This document shows positions 27,485 through 39,501 of a stretch of 64,000 nt of DNA, one piece after another. The notes below the pieces were generated by a model. It had not been told where the DNA came from and ran no database searches. It worked only from the letters and a program-made list of their open reading frames with translations. Numbering within the stretch: the stretch's first letter is position 1; the number at the start of each line of letters is the position of its first letter. The translations under genes were made by a program, and so were the position numbers. Source of the stretch: Diogma glabrata (taxonomy: Eukaryota; Arthropoda; Insecta; Diptera; Cylindrotomidae); NCBI GenBank assembly GCA_963693315.1, contig OY856188.1:216078495-216142494 (forward strand). The letters are read 5' to 3'.

Positions 27485-28439
27485 TGTGAAATGAATATAT
27501 TTTTTCTGTTTTAAACAAGAGGCAAAATAAAGTAAATGGATCATGTGCAGAAGCGTTGATGCTGAATTACGGATAAAGTGCTTCATATTATGTGTTTAGG
27601 CCATTATATGTTTGCAATATCAATAATTGATTAAACTTTGAAGGACCTTATGTATTATTGGATTGATAGTCTTTGAATGGTTTTCTCTGTCTGTTTTATT
27701 TGTTTTTTTTATGTACACTGTAGATTTGCAATGTAACAGTAACATTTTTTGCTGTTTGATAAATTTAAAGCCACAAGACAGAGATAGATAGAAAATTTTT
27801 TCCTAAATAAATTCAATGAGTAAAATCACATCGAATTATAAAATTAGTAAAATTCTAACGTTGGTGTTTAACTTTGGTAATCACCAAACTATTTAAAAAA
27901 AAGGAAATTATGTATAGAAAATAACATTTGAGAAAAAAAATTTGGCGAAATGTCTTTCTTATTTATTTTTTTTTATTTGTTTTGATTATTGAAATAAAAC
28001 AAATTTTTGGCCATGAGTGGTGAAAACAATAACTTTTACATATGAGCCAAAAATTAGAAATGGTTTGGTTAAAAAATTGAAATAACATTTGATTAACTTA
28101 ATTAATATATTTTGAAAACTAAAATATCGAAATTCATGTAATCTAGTTTCGATACAGTGAATGGCTTATTACTATTATGAAATATTAATTTCATTAAACA
28201 TTTTGTGTATTATTAGTAAAGAAAACAAAACAAGGAAAATAAACCATGATACAAGCTTAGAGAAAGGAAATTTTAATCACTCCGTTTATCTATGCCATAC
28301 ATTTTAACAGGAGAAACTTAGCGGTTGTTTCTGGATTAAAAGGTGTTGAGTTATAAAGTAGTTTAATCATCTTTAACTGTTATAAACAAGATTAAAACGA
28401 ATATTTGTGGACATTCTCTATCTAAATAGCCAATAAAAT
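27485..28439. other. No feature seen
   Basis: AT-rich sequence with no recognisable gene or repeat. Confidence 0.55.
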
Positions 28440-29600
28440 TTTGGTGTACGTCTGTGTGTAGGTGGGTGGGGGTGCGTGACATTCCTGCATAGGATCTTGA
28501 TTAAACATTGGCAAATGAAGTTCAACTTGAAAATGGAAGATCTGGATTCATTTCAAATTTGACAATATGGCGGGGGTCTCCCGCACACCTCTAAGCTTAA
28601 ATCTAAAATAACTTCCAACCCTGAATTATGATGTTGATGGAAACTTGGTATATAAGGTGTTAGTACTGTTTTCCAATATTTCTGCACACCAAGTTCCAGT
28701 TTGTAATTTCCGGTTAAAAATTTTTTTTTCAAGTGATTATCCTTACTGTAGCCTACAATTACCGTTCAATTTTCATGAAACGTTGGAAAAAGCTTTCGAA
28801 TAACATGAGAAAGATTTTATCAGCTTTTGGAGTACATTGACTAAAGGGTTGGAAAGTCACCATACAACAGGTGGTTTTTTCCACCATGTTTTTTATGTTT
28901 GTTGGGAGCATATCACATTCGTTCGTGAATGAACTTTGATGACACTTGGAAAAAAGATGCAAATATGTATGGCAAGAAACTGATTAGTTTTTGAGCGATA
29001 GTGAACAAAGTGGTGAGGGGTCCCCCGAGCACCTGTTTTTTTAAACTCAATAATATTTGTACTTGATTATCGAATTGGATTAAACTTGGTACATAAGCAT
29101 TTAGTACGGTTCACAACGGTTCAGCATCCCAACTGCCAGTTTTTCACTTTCGGTAAAAAAAATTTTTTCTAATTTTTTGAAGTTTTTTCAGTGTCTTTAT
29201 GCTCACTACAGCCTACAATGATGAAGTGATTATGATGAAACTTATGAAAAAGGTTTCAATTAGTGTCAGAAGATAATTATCATCTTTTGGAACACATTGA
29301 TCAAAGTGGCGGGGGGTCTACCATACAACTGCTGGCATTTCACACTTTGTTTTACAGGTTGTTGGGAGCATACAGACTTCATTCATTAATTTACTTTAAT
29401 GACAATTTGAAAAAAGATAGAACCTTAAATAACAAAGAACTGATTAGTTTTGGACAATATTGGGATAAGTGCTGGGGGGCCTCCCGAAAACCTGTTTATT
29501 GTGTCACCATTTTTTTAATGTTTGTTGGGAGCATACTACATTCGTTCGTGAATGAATTTTGATGACACTTTGGAAAAAGATGCAACTTTTTATGGCAAGA
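28440..29600. repeat. Second locus of the 1-1253 complex repeat
   Basis: It starts near 28444 with a G-rich run (gtgggtgggggtgcgtgac) and continues through the same ordered blocks as 1-1253: 'aatatggcgggggtct', 'gaacattcgttcgtgaatga' type words, 'tgacactttggaaaaagatg' and 'tttcacttt..ggtaaaaa'. About two units are present, diverged from each other. The G-rich start is absent at 1 because the window begins inside a unit. Confidence 0.7.
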
Positions 29601-30410
29601 AACTGAGTCATCGTTCGATCTGCGCATTAGGCCATTGAATTCTAGAAAAAGTAATCGATCTAGTAGTTTTCGAGTTTCCGTCGCTCATCCGAACAGCCGA
29701 TCGACAGTCATTTATTTGTTAACTTATACCCAAACTAACGAGAAATCCCCAAAAAGACGGAATAAGATTTCGAAAATTTTATCATGAATCTAATACCAAT
29801 GTCTATTCAGAACGAAAAATAATCATCCTAGCGTAGTGCAGTAAAAAATCGTAAACAAAGACTTATTTGGCATCCTAAAACTATCTCTTCAGATTATGAT
29901 AGCTTTATGTATTATCTGCAAAGCTTTTGGAAAAAGTAAAAAAAGTGCTATTTTGAGATTTGAGCTTTTCAGTTAAAGGGTGCAGCGCACCACACACTGG
30001 AAAAAAGATGAATTATTATTTTTAAACTAACGATAAACCAACTATTTCTACACTCACTTGTAAAAATGCATATAAATTCAATGAAATTTGTGAGAGTTAT
30101 TAGAAAAACACCGACATCATACAGAAAATCCGTAAAAACTGCCAAAAATTCATATTTGCATAACTCTATTTCAGAGCAATAAAACAAATTCTTAATCTAG
30201 TTTTTTTCGATTGTTATACTAACAATAACATACCAAATTTCCGATTTTTCAAAAAAAGGTGAAAAAAATATACCTACACTTTCAAAAAAAATAGTACACA
30301 TTTCTTTTGCTCGCCGAATTTTTATAGAAAATTTTGTAATGTTTCTTATTTACAAACTTATTTGCAGTCCAAGGTGTGGTGGGTTTTTAAGGGTTTTCAA
30401 GAAAAACTTG
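29601..30410. other. No gene; short GC-richer patch
   Basis: A patch at about 29605-29715 (cgatctgcgcattaggccat and following) is less AT-rich than its surroundings and not recognised. The rest is AT-rich with no feature. Confidence 0.4.
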
Positions 30411-30490
30411 AAAAACACTTTGCTCTGACCAGGATTTGAACCAGGGACTTAATAGTCTTTTTCAGCCTGTCTAACCACTCGAATATCCAC
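30360..30490 (-). mobile_element. tRNA-like sequence, probably a SINE head
   Basis: On the minus strand the segment 30490-30417 begins gtggatattcgagtggttag and contains a good A box (tggttagacagg) and a perfect B box, ggttcaaatcc, separated by the right distance for a pol III internal promoter. The T-stem has a T-T mismatch and the acceptor arm does not pair well, so a functional tRNA is unlikely. The sequence continues downstream (30416-30360) as a T- and A-rich body. A tRNA-derived SINE or tRNA pseudogene fits best. Confidence 0.55.
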
Positions 30491-30721
30491 ACTTTCATTT
30501 AAGGTCAAGGTAGTGGTTTGGACATGACTGTAAATATAGCAGTCGGAATAGTGGATCCTTACCTTGGCAAATCTGAATACAGCAAAATGAATTTTCGAAT
30601 ACGAGTAGGCAAGATTCTGCTTTTGGTATTTGTATTCACAAATTATCAATTAATTAATAATAATAATAATGTGTCAATAAGTTCAGTGTTTTAAAACAGA
30701 TATTAACGATTTTTATTTTTT

Positions 30722-30764
30722 ACCTTAAGGGGACCACTGCTAAATGGTCAAGAACCACTGAATT
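30722..30764 (-). repeat. hAT-like terminus
   Basis: The minus strand begins cagtggttcttgaccattta and continues agcagtggtccccttaagg, the form of a hAT terminal repeat. No partner with an 8-bp duplication was found. Confidence 0.35.
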
Positions 30765-32751
30765 AGAAAAAAAGAGTATAATAAAATAAAACAACTATGT
30801 TATAAATATTATCCTTCACTGAATTGTTAAAAGTTGGTCATTGCAGTTTATTTAATGTCAACAATTGGGATTTATAAAAACTGTTAGTGTTAATTTTGAG
30901 TCCTGTCACTATTTTGTTAAGTAACGAAACAAGTTCTAACGCGAATCCGCATTTTTACAGCTTTGCATAGTCCCGTTTTACCTTTATTATTTTTTAAACG
31001 TTTGCTTTGGACTATTCTCATGTAAGCATGGCACAAGAAAGTAAATGATAACACATTAATCAAATTGATGATGCAATAACAAGAAAAACGATTTTACAAT
31101 TTTTTTCCACTGTAATAATAATTAAAATTAAAAGTATTATAATGTCGTATAAACATTTTATGACTGCAAAAATATCAACTAACAAAACCGTTTTCATTGA
31201 ATGTTATCAAAAATCTGGTACTTACGGTGGAATTCGTGGGTTGCAGGATTTACCATTTTTAGGTTATTTTCAAAAAATTACTGATCACGAAACTGAGCAC
31301 GTTTCCGTTTTGAGATTACTTTAAAATCATACACATATGTATTATAATCATATACAAACCCTTGTTAGTTGAATGTGTAAAAATAAAAACTGCTTTCTCT
31401 TAAAAATTTTATTCACCATCAGCTATAGAGAAAAATCGCCCAAATGTTTTCAAAGTTAAAACAACATAACAAAAATATTGTTATTTTATTTTATCAAGCT
31501 ATTTAACTTTCAATTCCAGCTTTCCACATGATTTCCTGTAAAGCAACATACTTTGTAAAACATTTTTTATTACTTTCTGGAAATATTTTGTTTGAAATGT
31601 TAGTTCTAAGAAACAATACTATATGTATATGTTTTCAAAATTATTATTATGTATTAAAGGTTCAATTTTACAGTTGATTTACTTGAAAGTACACTAAAAA
31701 AGGAACATTTGTTCGCTTAAATGACAGAAGAAGAAAACATTAAGTGGAAAACAAAAATTTAACGAACGAAAAAAGTTGTTGTTATATGATAAAAATTTTA
31801 TTTAAGACGGTATGGGATTATACGTTTGTCGGTTATTTGCAAAATCTTGTCATTTACAAAGAATCAACTCACATCGAAGAAGAAAAACTGTTCCTTAGAC
31901 TAGTTTTATTACCTTAAGATTAAGGTAACACTTTAAAAATAAAAACTTAGATACTTCAAAAATTAAGATATAAAACGAGAAAGACGTTAATACAAGAAAA
32001 TATGAGTAACAAAAGCAAAATAAAATATCTTACATTGAAATAATTAAGTATTTTTCTTATTTTTAATAAAAAGAAAGAAAAGCTTTGCTTTTGTTTTAGA
32101 AAATAAATTAGTTGGATTAATTTTTTTGTTGAAATTAAAACGAAAACAGCAAAAAATAGCATTAATCAAATAAAGTGTTAATGAAACTCAAGTTTATGGA
32201 AGGAATTAAAAGAGAAAAAATTTTAAAGACGTAATTTAAATTTGTGTATTTCTTTTTATACTTAAAATTTTCATTTTATCGTTTTTTTTAAGTAGATAAA
32301 GTTTGTTTCCTTGAGATTGTAAAATATTGCTTCTTTTATCAAATGAACAACAAACCTCATGATAACGGTTCATCTATATTGGAAATTTTTGTTTTATGTT
32401 TGAACCTCGTATAAAATTTCAATATTTTTCATTTCCAAAGTTATTGGATAAGCCGAAATTGAGAACAACAAAATCGTATGACCCCATATATGTACAAGAG
32501 ATATGACATTAGCTCAGTGAATAATAAAAGAAAACATTTATATTTGTTCATTCACTTTCTAGCTAAAGACCCAAGAAGTCTAAGGCTCTGTACATATAAT
32601 GATTTTAGTTCTAGACATTTATTTCTCCAATAATCATATTCGAATACATAGTTCTGTTGTACCTCTATTTCAATTTGTTTTAACTTTAACTAAAAGCTCT
32701 ATTGATTCATGTCTACAATTTAGTTTGAAACCAAGCTTAGATTTTTGAACA
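30765..32751. other. No feature seen
   Basis: AT-rich sequence; the short open frames at 31142-31324 and 31956-32162 are unrecognised and of low complexity. Confidence 0.55.
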
Positions 32752-32905
32752 TTAGATTAGATTAGATTAAACTCAGTGGTGATATGTTGTACTGCGACCA
32801 AAATGATCTATTGTACCCCACCCTACTACTCCCTGGTGCATATCCAGTTAGAACACCTTCTCCAATCCAGCCTTCCTTAGGAATTTCAATCCAATCCAGC
32901 CTCCC

Positions 32906-33112
32906 TTAGGTATTATACTCCCCCAGATGCAACCTTCTCGTGTAGATCAACGCTCCACAATCTTTGAGAAGATGAGCTGGGGTCTCTTCTTCCAATAGAC
33001 AGAATCTACATTCATCCGTCGGCTCCACCCCAATGTTCTTAAGGTGTTTTCTTAGTTTACAGTGTCCTGTAAGAACCCCTGTCAGCATTCTCAGGTTGTT
33101 TTTATTCATCAT
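32906..33112 (-). pseudogene. LINE ORF2, C-terminal CCHC zinc-finger region
   Basis: Minus-strand frame of 68 residues with LTGVLTGHCKLRKHL followed by ECRFCLLEEETPAHLLKDC, that is Cys-x2-Cys-x7-His-x4-Cys, the C-terminal zinc finger found after RNase H in LINEs of the I/R1/Loa group. It overlaps the end of the RNase H frame by a few bases in another phase, so a frameshift joins them. The frame ends at a stop just before the 3' untranslated region (32771-32905). Confidence 0.8.
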
Positions 33113-33665
33113 AGAGTCTAGAGCACATTACTGCCCTCGTTTGATTAAACTTTGCAAACAACTCCTTGGACTGCCTTAAGCCCGCGGTGTTGTTCCAGGT
33201 TTTGGACCATTCCATCATAATAACTTCCTTCATCCTTTCATGGATGGCTTTTGTCCCCAATCCACAAAAAGGTTCCGGGCCGACAAAAGATGTAAAAGCA
33301 CATCGCCTTGCTAATTTGTCAGCTTCTTCATTACCAGTGATACCCGCATGACCAGGTATCCAGTAAACTGTAACTTTGTTACTATTTCCAAGCTTGCTTA
33401 GCTTGCTCACACAGTCTTCAACCAATTTGGATGTGATGGTGTATTAGCTTAACGCATTACTGCTGCTTGGCTGTCCGACAAGATGGCAATTCTCTTGTCT
33501 TGTTTTTATATTCACTTCCTAAGCTGAAGTCTGCGCACCTTTCGGTAGCACATATTTCGCCTTGGAAGACGCTTGGGCAGGTGCCCATAGGCTTAAAGTA
33601 TTTCGTTTTTGGTCCAAATACTGCTACACCCACCCCCGTCTCGGTCTTTGAACCATTCGCGTATC
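33100..33665 (-). pseudogene. LINE ORF2, RNase H domain, inactivated
   Basis: RNase H removes the RNA strand during element synthesis. The first part (33665-33467) reads NGSKTETGVGVAVFG and EICATERCADF; the usual catalytic Tyr-Thr-Asp-Gly is here Tyr-Ala-Asn-Gly (codon at 33657-33655), so the first Asp is lost, while the Glu block remains. A frameshift precedes AILSDSQAAVM (second Asp block). From 33425 the frame continues VTVYWIPGHAGITGNEEADK, the intact last catalytic block with His and Asp. Presence of RNase H separates this LINE from Jockey-type elements. Confidence 0.85.
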
Positions 33666-34178
33666 ATTTGATAACATCATTACTTGGATGGTACGTAGTG
33701 GATTCACTGCTCCACTCCACTTTTGGGCACAACTGCGATGTAAATTTCCTATCGAAGTTGAACTGCTTAATCATTCCCTCTTTAGGAAACTCAAGCAAGG
33801 GATTCTCCCTTGTTAGACTTCCTCGATATTTAGACTCGATTATTTTCCCCTTTTCCATACCCCGCATTCTGAATCTCAGCATGGTTTCTCTTGCTACGCT
33901 CTTAACCTGCAAGTGGAGTGGAACAAGTCCTAGCAACATCTCCATTGATGGGGTAGGACATGTTCTCATTGATGCAGAAACAAGCCAGCCCCCGTGATGC
34001 AGATACAAGCCAGCATCCGCCCCTTTTCCAATTTTGTCTTGCCAGCTTTAAGTTGGGCTCTTTTGTTCCATGTGACTGCTCCGTAAGTGAAGGCTGGTCT
34101 CACTATCATGGTATACATCCACCTTAAGATACCGGAGTGGCACCCCCAGGTTTTACCTGCAAGATTTTTGCATACCAT
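33664..34178 (-). pseudogene. LINE ORF2, thumb/connection region
   Basis: Minus-strand pieces 34178-33966 (CHSGILRWMYTMIVRPAFTY then GAVTWNKRAQ) and 33950-33664 (TPSMEMLLGLVPLHLQVK, then ARETMLRFRMRG) are the segment that links reverse transcriptase to RNase H in LINEs of this group. A frameshift with a short local duplication near 33980-34010 (ccccgtgatgcagaaacaag-like words twice) separates them. It has no catalytic role of its own and is recognised mainly by position and by the 'T-P-T-x-x-M-E-x-L-L' phrase. Confidence 0.75.
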
Positions 34179-34179
34179 C

Positions 34180-35010
34180 AGAGCTCATACGGCTTTGCTT
34201 ACCACCGCTTCCATGTGGTTTCTCCACAGGAGTTTACTATCGAGAATTACTCCCAGATATTCGGTCTCCTGTGCAGATTCAATTAAGGAACCTTTCATTA
34301 TGATTGGCTTTATACTGAGTTTTCTTTTCTTGGTCAATGGGACTACCGTGGTTTTACTCAGATTGAGTTTTAGTCCCACAGATACACCAGGTATCTACCA
34401 GATTCAGTCCCCTCTGTACAATATCACAGAGTGTTTCTTCAAACTTCCCTCTGGCGATAATGACAATGTCAACCACGTACCCAAGACATGCAACACCTTG
34501 GTTACTTAATACAACTAGAATTTCATCCACACGAGGGGTGATAAGACCCCACCTTGCGGAGAACCCCTAGTGGTGCCAAGGCTGATTTTACAATCACCAG
34601 CCTTGGTTTCTGCTACTCTTGTTCTCAGCATCTCACACATCCAGTCAGTTGTGGTGCTGTCAACCTTTTTCCCACTTAGAACCTTCTTGACTGCTCCATG
34701 CGAAGTGTTATCGAAAGCTCCTTCAGTGTCCAAAAAGGCACAGACAGCAACTTCTTTGCCTCTTCTAATTTTTTCGTCAACCTGAACAGCGTGGCTTCCG
34801 TTGATTTGCCCGTTCTGTACGCATGTTGACTATCTTGCAAAGGCAATTTCACCAAGATATTGGTTCGTATGTGGTTGTCGATCACCTTTTTCATCGTTTT
34901 TAACATGAAAGATGTTAAACTGATGGGTCTGTGAGACTTTGGCTGGGTGATATCTTTCTTACCCACCTTTGAAATAAATATCACTTTTGCCGTTCTCCAT
35001 GGTTATGGAA
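34180..35010 (-). pseudogene. LINE ORF2, reverse transcriptase palm, inactivated
   Basis: The enzyme copies element RNA at the nicked target. Reading down the minus strand: IFISKVGKKDITQPKSHRPI (fingers, 34984 on), QHAYRTGKSTEATL, then in another frame DTEGAFDNTSHGA (motif A, 34733 on), TTRGSPQGGVLSPLVW (motif B), and 34379-34185 GLKLNLSKTT then TEYLGVILD. The catalytic YADD box lies between the last two, where codons 34480-34469 read Tyr-Val-Val-Asp: the first catalytic Asp is gone. Frameshifts near 34740 and 34515 separate the pieces. The neighbours show the normal EN-RT-RNase H order. Confidence 0.88.
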
Positions 35011-35719
35011 TATGCCCAAGTGCCAGACTGCTCCTAAAGATGCCCAGGAGGTGCGGTAATAGCCACTATTCCTTCCACTCCTGGTGATTTGTATGGCTGG
35101 AAAGTGCATATGTCCCACTTGATACGGTCCTACGTTAACAGTGAGGCAGCCACCCTCCAGTCCTCTGGGCTTGGTCTTTTACTTTTATTTTTACTCGCGT
35201 TTTCTGCACACGCGCGTATACTTCCCGGAAAGTGTGTTTCTAGAAGAAGAGCAGCTCTCTGTTGCTCATCCGCCATATGTGTTCCATCCGGCCTTCTCAA
35301 CGAAGTTTTAATCTCGACACCGTCCTTGGCCAAAGCTTTATGCAGCCTAGCCGTTACAGGCGTTGCAGAGATATTTTTACAGAAGCTTCTAAAGCTGCCC
35401 CTTTTTGCCCTCCTGATTTCCTTATTCTAGGTAGTAAGCACCCTAGTATACTCTTCCCAGTTTTCGGATTGTTTTGCTATACTAAAGAGCCTCCGTGCCT
35501 CTCCGTAATTTTGATAACTCCTTGCTCCACCAAAACGCGTCCCTCTGCTCTTTTACCTTAGTAATTGGGCAGCTGGTTTCGAACGCCTTAGTGATTGCCA
35601 GGTTTACCTCCGCTACAGCTTGTTCCAGTGCGGTATAGTGTTTTACTGTCACTCTAACCGTTACTAGCTGTAGACCTTCTATAAGATTCTCCTCAAATTG
35701 ATCCCACCTTGTGTTCCTG

Positions 35720-36425
35720 GGGTTTCAAACCGGGGATGAATCCTCTTTCGTACTATTCACTTCAAACAGAATCATTCTATAATCCGACAAGGAGGGTTCA
35801 TTTGAGACTCTCCAGTTCTTTATGAACTGTCCTACATTGGTACTTCCTACCGTTAAATCTAACACTTCATGTCTTGCCCTTGTGCAAAAGTGGATGTGTT
35901 TCCGACATTTTCTTTGTTTAAAAATTCTAACAGAGACTCAACTCTTTGGTTTGTATCCGTACTTCCCCATTTTTCGCTGTGAGCATTTGCATCACTCCCG
36001 ATTATGAGAGGCCACTTCTTCTTGTTGCACCATTCCACCAGCCCCTGTACCTCTGTAGGCGGCATCTGTGTCCCATCCCCTGCAAAGTATGCCGATGCTA
36101 CCACTACCTGGCAGCGGATGCCTCCGAGTGGGATGGTAGTTGATATGGCCACCAAGTCCCTGGTAAGAAAATCTGAAAGACAAATATAATTAATGTTTTT
36201 CTTAATCATAATGCACGTTCTAGGTGAGTTTGCATTAGTATCCCATACTACCTTTGCCTCGCTGTTTGCAAGGTCCCTCACCCTGCTTTTTGTGTATCCA
36301 GTGTTCTTGTATCAGCGTGAGCCCTAGCTGTGTCTTAGTGAATGTTCTGGCCACCACAGCTGATGCTACTATGACGTGGTGAACATTTACTTGGGCCACG
36401 CGCAATCTTCCTGCCACCTCCATTG
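35720..36425 (-). pseudogene. LINE ORF2, apurinic-type endonuclease domain, inactivated
   Basis: The endonuclease nicks target DNA to start reverse transcription. The N-terminal block (36425-36300) reads RLRVAQVNVHH then LTLIQEHW, keeping the motif with the catalytic Glu. After a frameshift, 36281-35859 gives VVVASAYFAGDG, then GSDANAHSEKWGSTDTN, the Asp/Asn catalytic loop. A last piece upstream of 35720 ends SDYRMI at 35779-35787, where the family has Ser-Asp-His; the catalytic His is replaced by Tyr, which should abolish cleavage. At least two frameshifts are present. Assignment to this domain is secure. Confidence 0.85.
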
Positions 36426-36559
36426 GATGTTGTCGGAGGGAGGCGTACCTGCCCTTTGAACAATCAACAACCTCTCCTCCTCCTCGGTCCTTACGTCTTC
36501 GATACGACTGCAATCCTCTGCAGCAACATCCTCCTCCTCTTCCACAAGCATATTTGCCA

Positions 36560-37316
36560 CCTCACTGGGTGTCATTAAGGTTGTGCGGCTGCCTCCCTGG
36601 GCTGTGGTAATAACTGAAGTACTTCCCCCGAGATGCCACTGGCCCCTTTTTCCCCGTAGCTTCGGCTGTTGCCCTTCTAGGTCCATGGACAATGACTTTG
36701 CCAAACCGGTGTTTGAGAGTATTCCCCACCCCCGATAAGGCTGTCTTTGCCCTGTTGTCAATTAGGCCCATCAGGAGTTGGCCTGTGCCCTCATCTCGAC
36801 TTCCTGACAGCTTCCACCCCATAACAAATAAGCCAGCGTTTTGCCCTCCAGCGAAGCGAGAGATTTCTCCCTGGTCTGGCCAGCACTCTTTGGTAGAAAG
36901 ACGGTAATCTGGTGAGGAATCGGAATTTTTTGCCCCATTTTCGTCATAACTATATGTGTACCGACTTCTACTTTAGGTAACACAGACACAAGTTATTTTA
37001 CCGTCTGCTCGTCGTCGCATTCTACCACCATATAACCAGGTTTGAAGTGGATACCCCCAAATCCAATCCTGTGATCAGCACATCCTATCGCTAGTTGGTT
37101 CACTAGCCCTGCTTCAATTAGCCCCAACTCCTCCGCACTAAGCATTGTCTGGGGATAATTCACATCTATAATAGCCACCTTGCTTGCCTTAATAACTCCA
37201 GCAAAGCTAGTGCTTGGGTTGAGATGGTGTTGCTCTCTGTCCTGAAAGGTGGCTATCCTGGGTTTACGGGAAACGGTGGCTATCCTGGGAGAATTACGAG
37301 AAAGTAGGTCGACCAA
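36560..37316 (-). pseudogene. LINE ORF1 (DUF4780-like), frameshifted
   Basis: ORF1 of such LINEs is an RNA-binding protein that packages the transcript into a ribonucleoprotein. The first piece (37316-36993) contains KVAIIDVNYPQTMLS, LIEAGLVNQLAIG and a GYMVVECDD block, matching the pattern of the DUF4780 domain found in insect LINE ORF1 proteins. The domain continues in another frame through 36989-36771 and, after a further shift, 36822-36562 (MGWKLSGSRDEGTGQ, a conserved part of the same domain). A 62-residue frame upstream (37468-37280) holds the 5' region. At least two frameshifts break it. The family call is moderate, based on remembered pattern. Confidence 0.6.
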
Positions 37317-37565
37317 GTCAGAGCTCTGTTAACTTGGCAAGGCAAAATACACCTAGAGGTTGCCCGGTATCCAGGCGGCTCCGTTCGTGACTGGGCTATT
37401 TGAATGGGCCCCCAGCCTAGAGGAACATCGGCACGGCAAGAATCGCATGACACCTTGATCCAGCCCATTTGCTAATCATTTAGCGTGACCCGCTTCACAC
37501 CTGGATCATTAACACACGTGCAAGGGAAGAGCACGTAGACCCGGAGGCGATAGCATTATGAAGCA

Positions 37566-38708
37566 TTTTTGAACATTACTTTCTTGTATATTTCATTTAA
37601 TACCACAGATAGAGTGGCAGTTGAACCATATTAGCTCGTTTTGTCACCTTTTTAAAAATTGGAAAAACTAAGTCACTTTCAAATCGGGAAAGATGCTGGT
37701 GACAGTAATATTTGAACCATTAATTGATATATCAAAAATATATTAAAATGTTCAACCATCCGCAACAGAAATCTCTTATTCGCATCTAGTATTAAAAAAT
37801 GATCATCAATTGTTTATTTTATAATCTTTTTCTCGAATGGAAATTGAAACAAAAATAAATTGTGTTGAAATAAATTTAATTATTAATACTCATCAGTTTT
37901 GTAACTAATTTAACCAAATTTTTCATTTTCCTCCCAAATGAAACCGCCCTAAAAAAAATAATTTTTATTTTCGACACTCGATTTCTCAACAAGCGAAAAA
38001 AAATTTCATCTACAATCACTAAATATTTTATTCTCTTACACACCAAAAAGAAAAACAGAACCAGAAAACATTAATAAAATATCCCTTCATTCAATGTTAA
38101 AATTCTTTTGTTCTAATGTTTTTGTAAGAAGAAAAAAATTCTGACCTTTTTATTAAAGAAAAGTAAAAGAAAATGTAAGTTATTTATGGTGGAAGGGCGT
38201 CTGCTTTTATTTGTTTTTATTTTTTTTTCTGCAAAATATAAGAGGATTTCATCTTTTATCGATTAGCTTTTTGTTGTTGTTGTTGGTACATACATTTAAT
38301 CAATAGAATTTTCATTTTTCCGTTAATTTAGTTGTTCACTTTTCTACCAATTTCCACCATCAATCGTGAAAAAAATATTTAAAATGAAATTTTCCAATTA
38401 TTTTTTTGCTGTCGTATTTCGATAGAAAGAAAATTGGTCAAAGAAGATTTAATCAAAACAATAGATCATTTTTATTGTGGAAATATTTTTTTATGGATGT
38501 ACACATTAGGGAGGTTGGATGTTTTATTGATTAAACATTTGGGTTGTTAAATTTTGCTATTGTTGTATGGTTGAACTTGAAACAGATATTAAAAAACTGA
38601 AAACAGGTTGTGCAGTTACTAAAAATAGCTCAAAAGTGATAATAGTAAGTCAAAAGAAACGAATAAAAAAGCCCTACCATCATTACAAATTTAAGAGCTC
38701 TATAATAT
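37566..38708. other. No feature seen
   Basis: AT-rich sequence between the LINE 5' end and the first solo LTR. No gene, RNA or repeat found. Confidence 0.55.
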
Positions 38709-39299
38709 TGGCACGTTTTTCAACCATATTTCGAGTTGACCTTACTCTCAATTCGATAAACGTAATTTGCAAATCACCTACTGGACGCGATCACTGATTA
38801 GTAAGCAAAAACACTAAGTTTCATTAAGTATTCAACACCGCTATTGTTGACACTACACAAGATATTTTTACTAAATAACACTTAAAGCTATATTTACAAA
38901 AACTAATTTTACTTTTATTTCCATGGTTTTATATTTACGTTTCGTTTACAATTAATTACATTTAACATAGTCACTTAACATAGTCACTTAAACTATATTA
39001 ACACTATCGCAGGTTAATTTACTTTAACTTTACATCATCGCAGTCTGAAAGAAAACTTATTATCATTCTATAAAAAGCGCTCCTTATATTAAATTCTGCT
39101 TAATTTCTCGTATATTCTAGCAAAATTAATTTTTTACAAAGAAATCTACGTTATTATTTTCGATGTATGTTATTTCAGGTTTTGACCCTTTTTCTTAGAA
39201 TATTGTGACGTTGATTTTATTTTTGTAGTATTGTATATTGGAAATTGAGGTTGAATACAATATTGTTTTGTATTTAATTGCGTTTATGTAATCGTAATA
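38709..39299 (-). mobile_element. Solo LTR, diverged copy
   Basis: The sequence aligns along its length with 40510-41171: shared blocks include 'tcgataaacg', 'gatcactgattagtaagca', 'tttcattaagtattcaaca' and 'cactatcgcag'. Ends are tggcacg and cgtaata (decayed from tgttacg...cgtaaca), and both flanks read atat. The coding strand of the family appears to be the minus strand, since the aatttaatataagg box then lies in promoter position. No internal retrotransposon sequence is attached. Confidence 0.65.
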
Positions 39300-39501
39300 A
39301 TATCAAAATATCAATAATATCAAAACAGACACAAACACTAAATATTTGAGTCATTCAAACTTTTAATACAAAACTGTTTTTTAACTTGTTCTTATGAATC
39401 ATTTTAGGTAGATTTCATATAAAGATCTGCCTATTGTAATGTGCCTCATCTCGGAATATCAGAAAAATTTTGGTGCCAAACGACTATATATGATAAGCGT
39501 A

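Larger units (their letters stand above)
32752..37565 (-). mobile_element. Non-LTR retrotransposon (LINE), Loa/R1/I-like group, nearly full length, inactive
   Basis: A compositionally distinct, GC-richer block on the minus strand carrying, in order from 37.5 kb downwards, an ORF1 remnant, an APE-type endonuclease, reverse transcriptase, RNase H and a C-terminal CCHC finger. Its 3' end (lowest coordinate) is a short tandem tail, gatta repeats on the plus strand at 32752-32770, typical of the I superfamily. The presence of RNase H and a DUF4780-like ORF1 argues for a Loa/R1/I relative. Every enzymatic domain has a lesion (see parts). A target duplication was not identified. Confidence 0.85.

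Noticed and set aside
30417..30490. A functional tRNA gene
   Set aside because: The B box is good, but the acceptor arm does not pair and the T-stem has a mismatch.
26880..30764. A single 3.9-kb hAT between the relic at 26880 and the terminus at 30764
   Set aside because: The two ends do not match as inverted repeats and no 8-bp duplication is present.
33166..36907. Many plus-strand open frames in the 33-37 kb block
   Set aside because: They lie opposite the LINE domains, which are recognisable on the minus strand; the GC-richer sequence simply leaves few stops.
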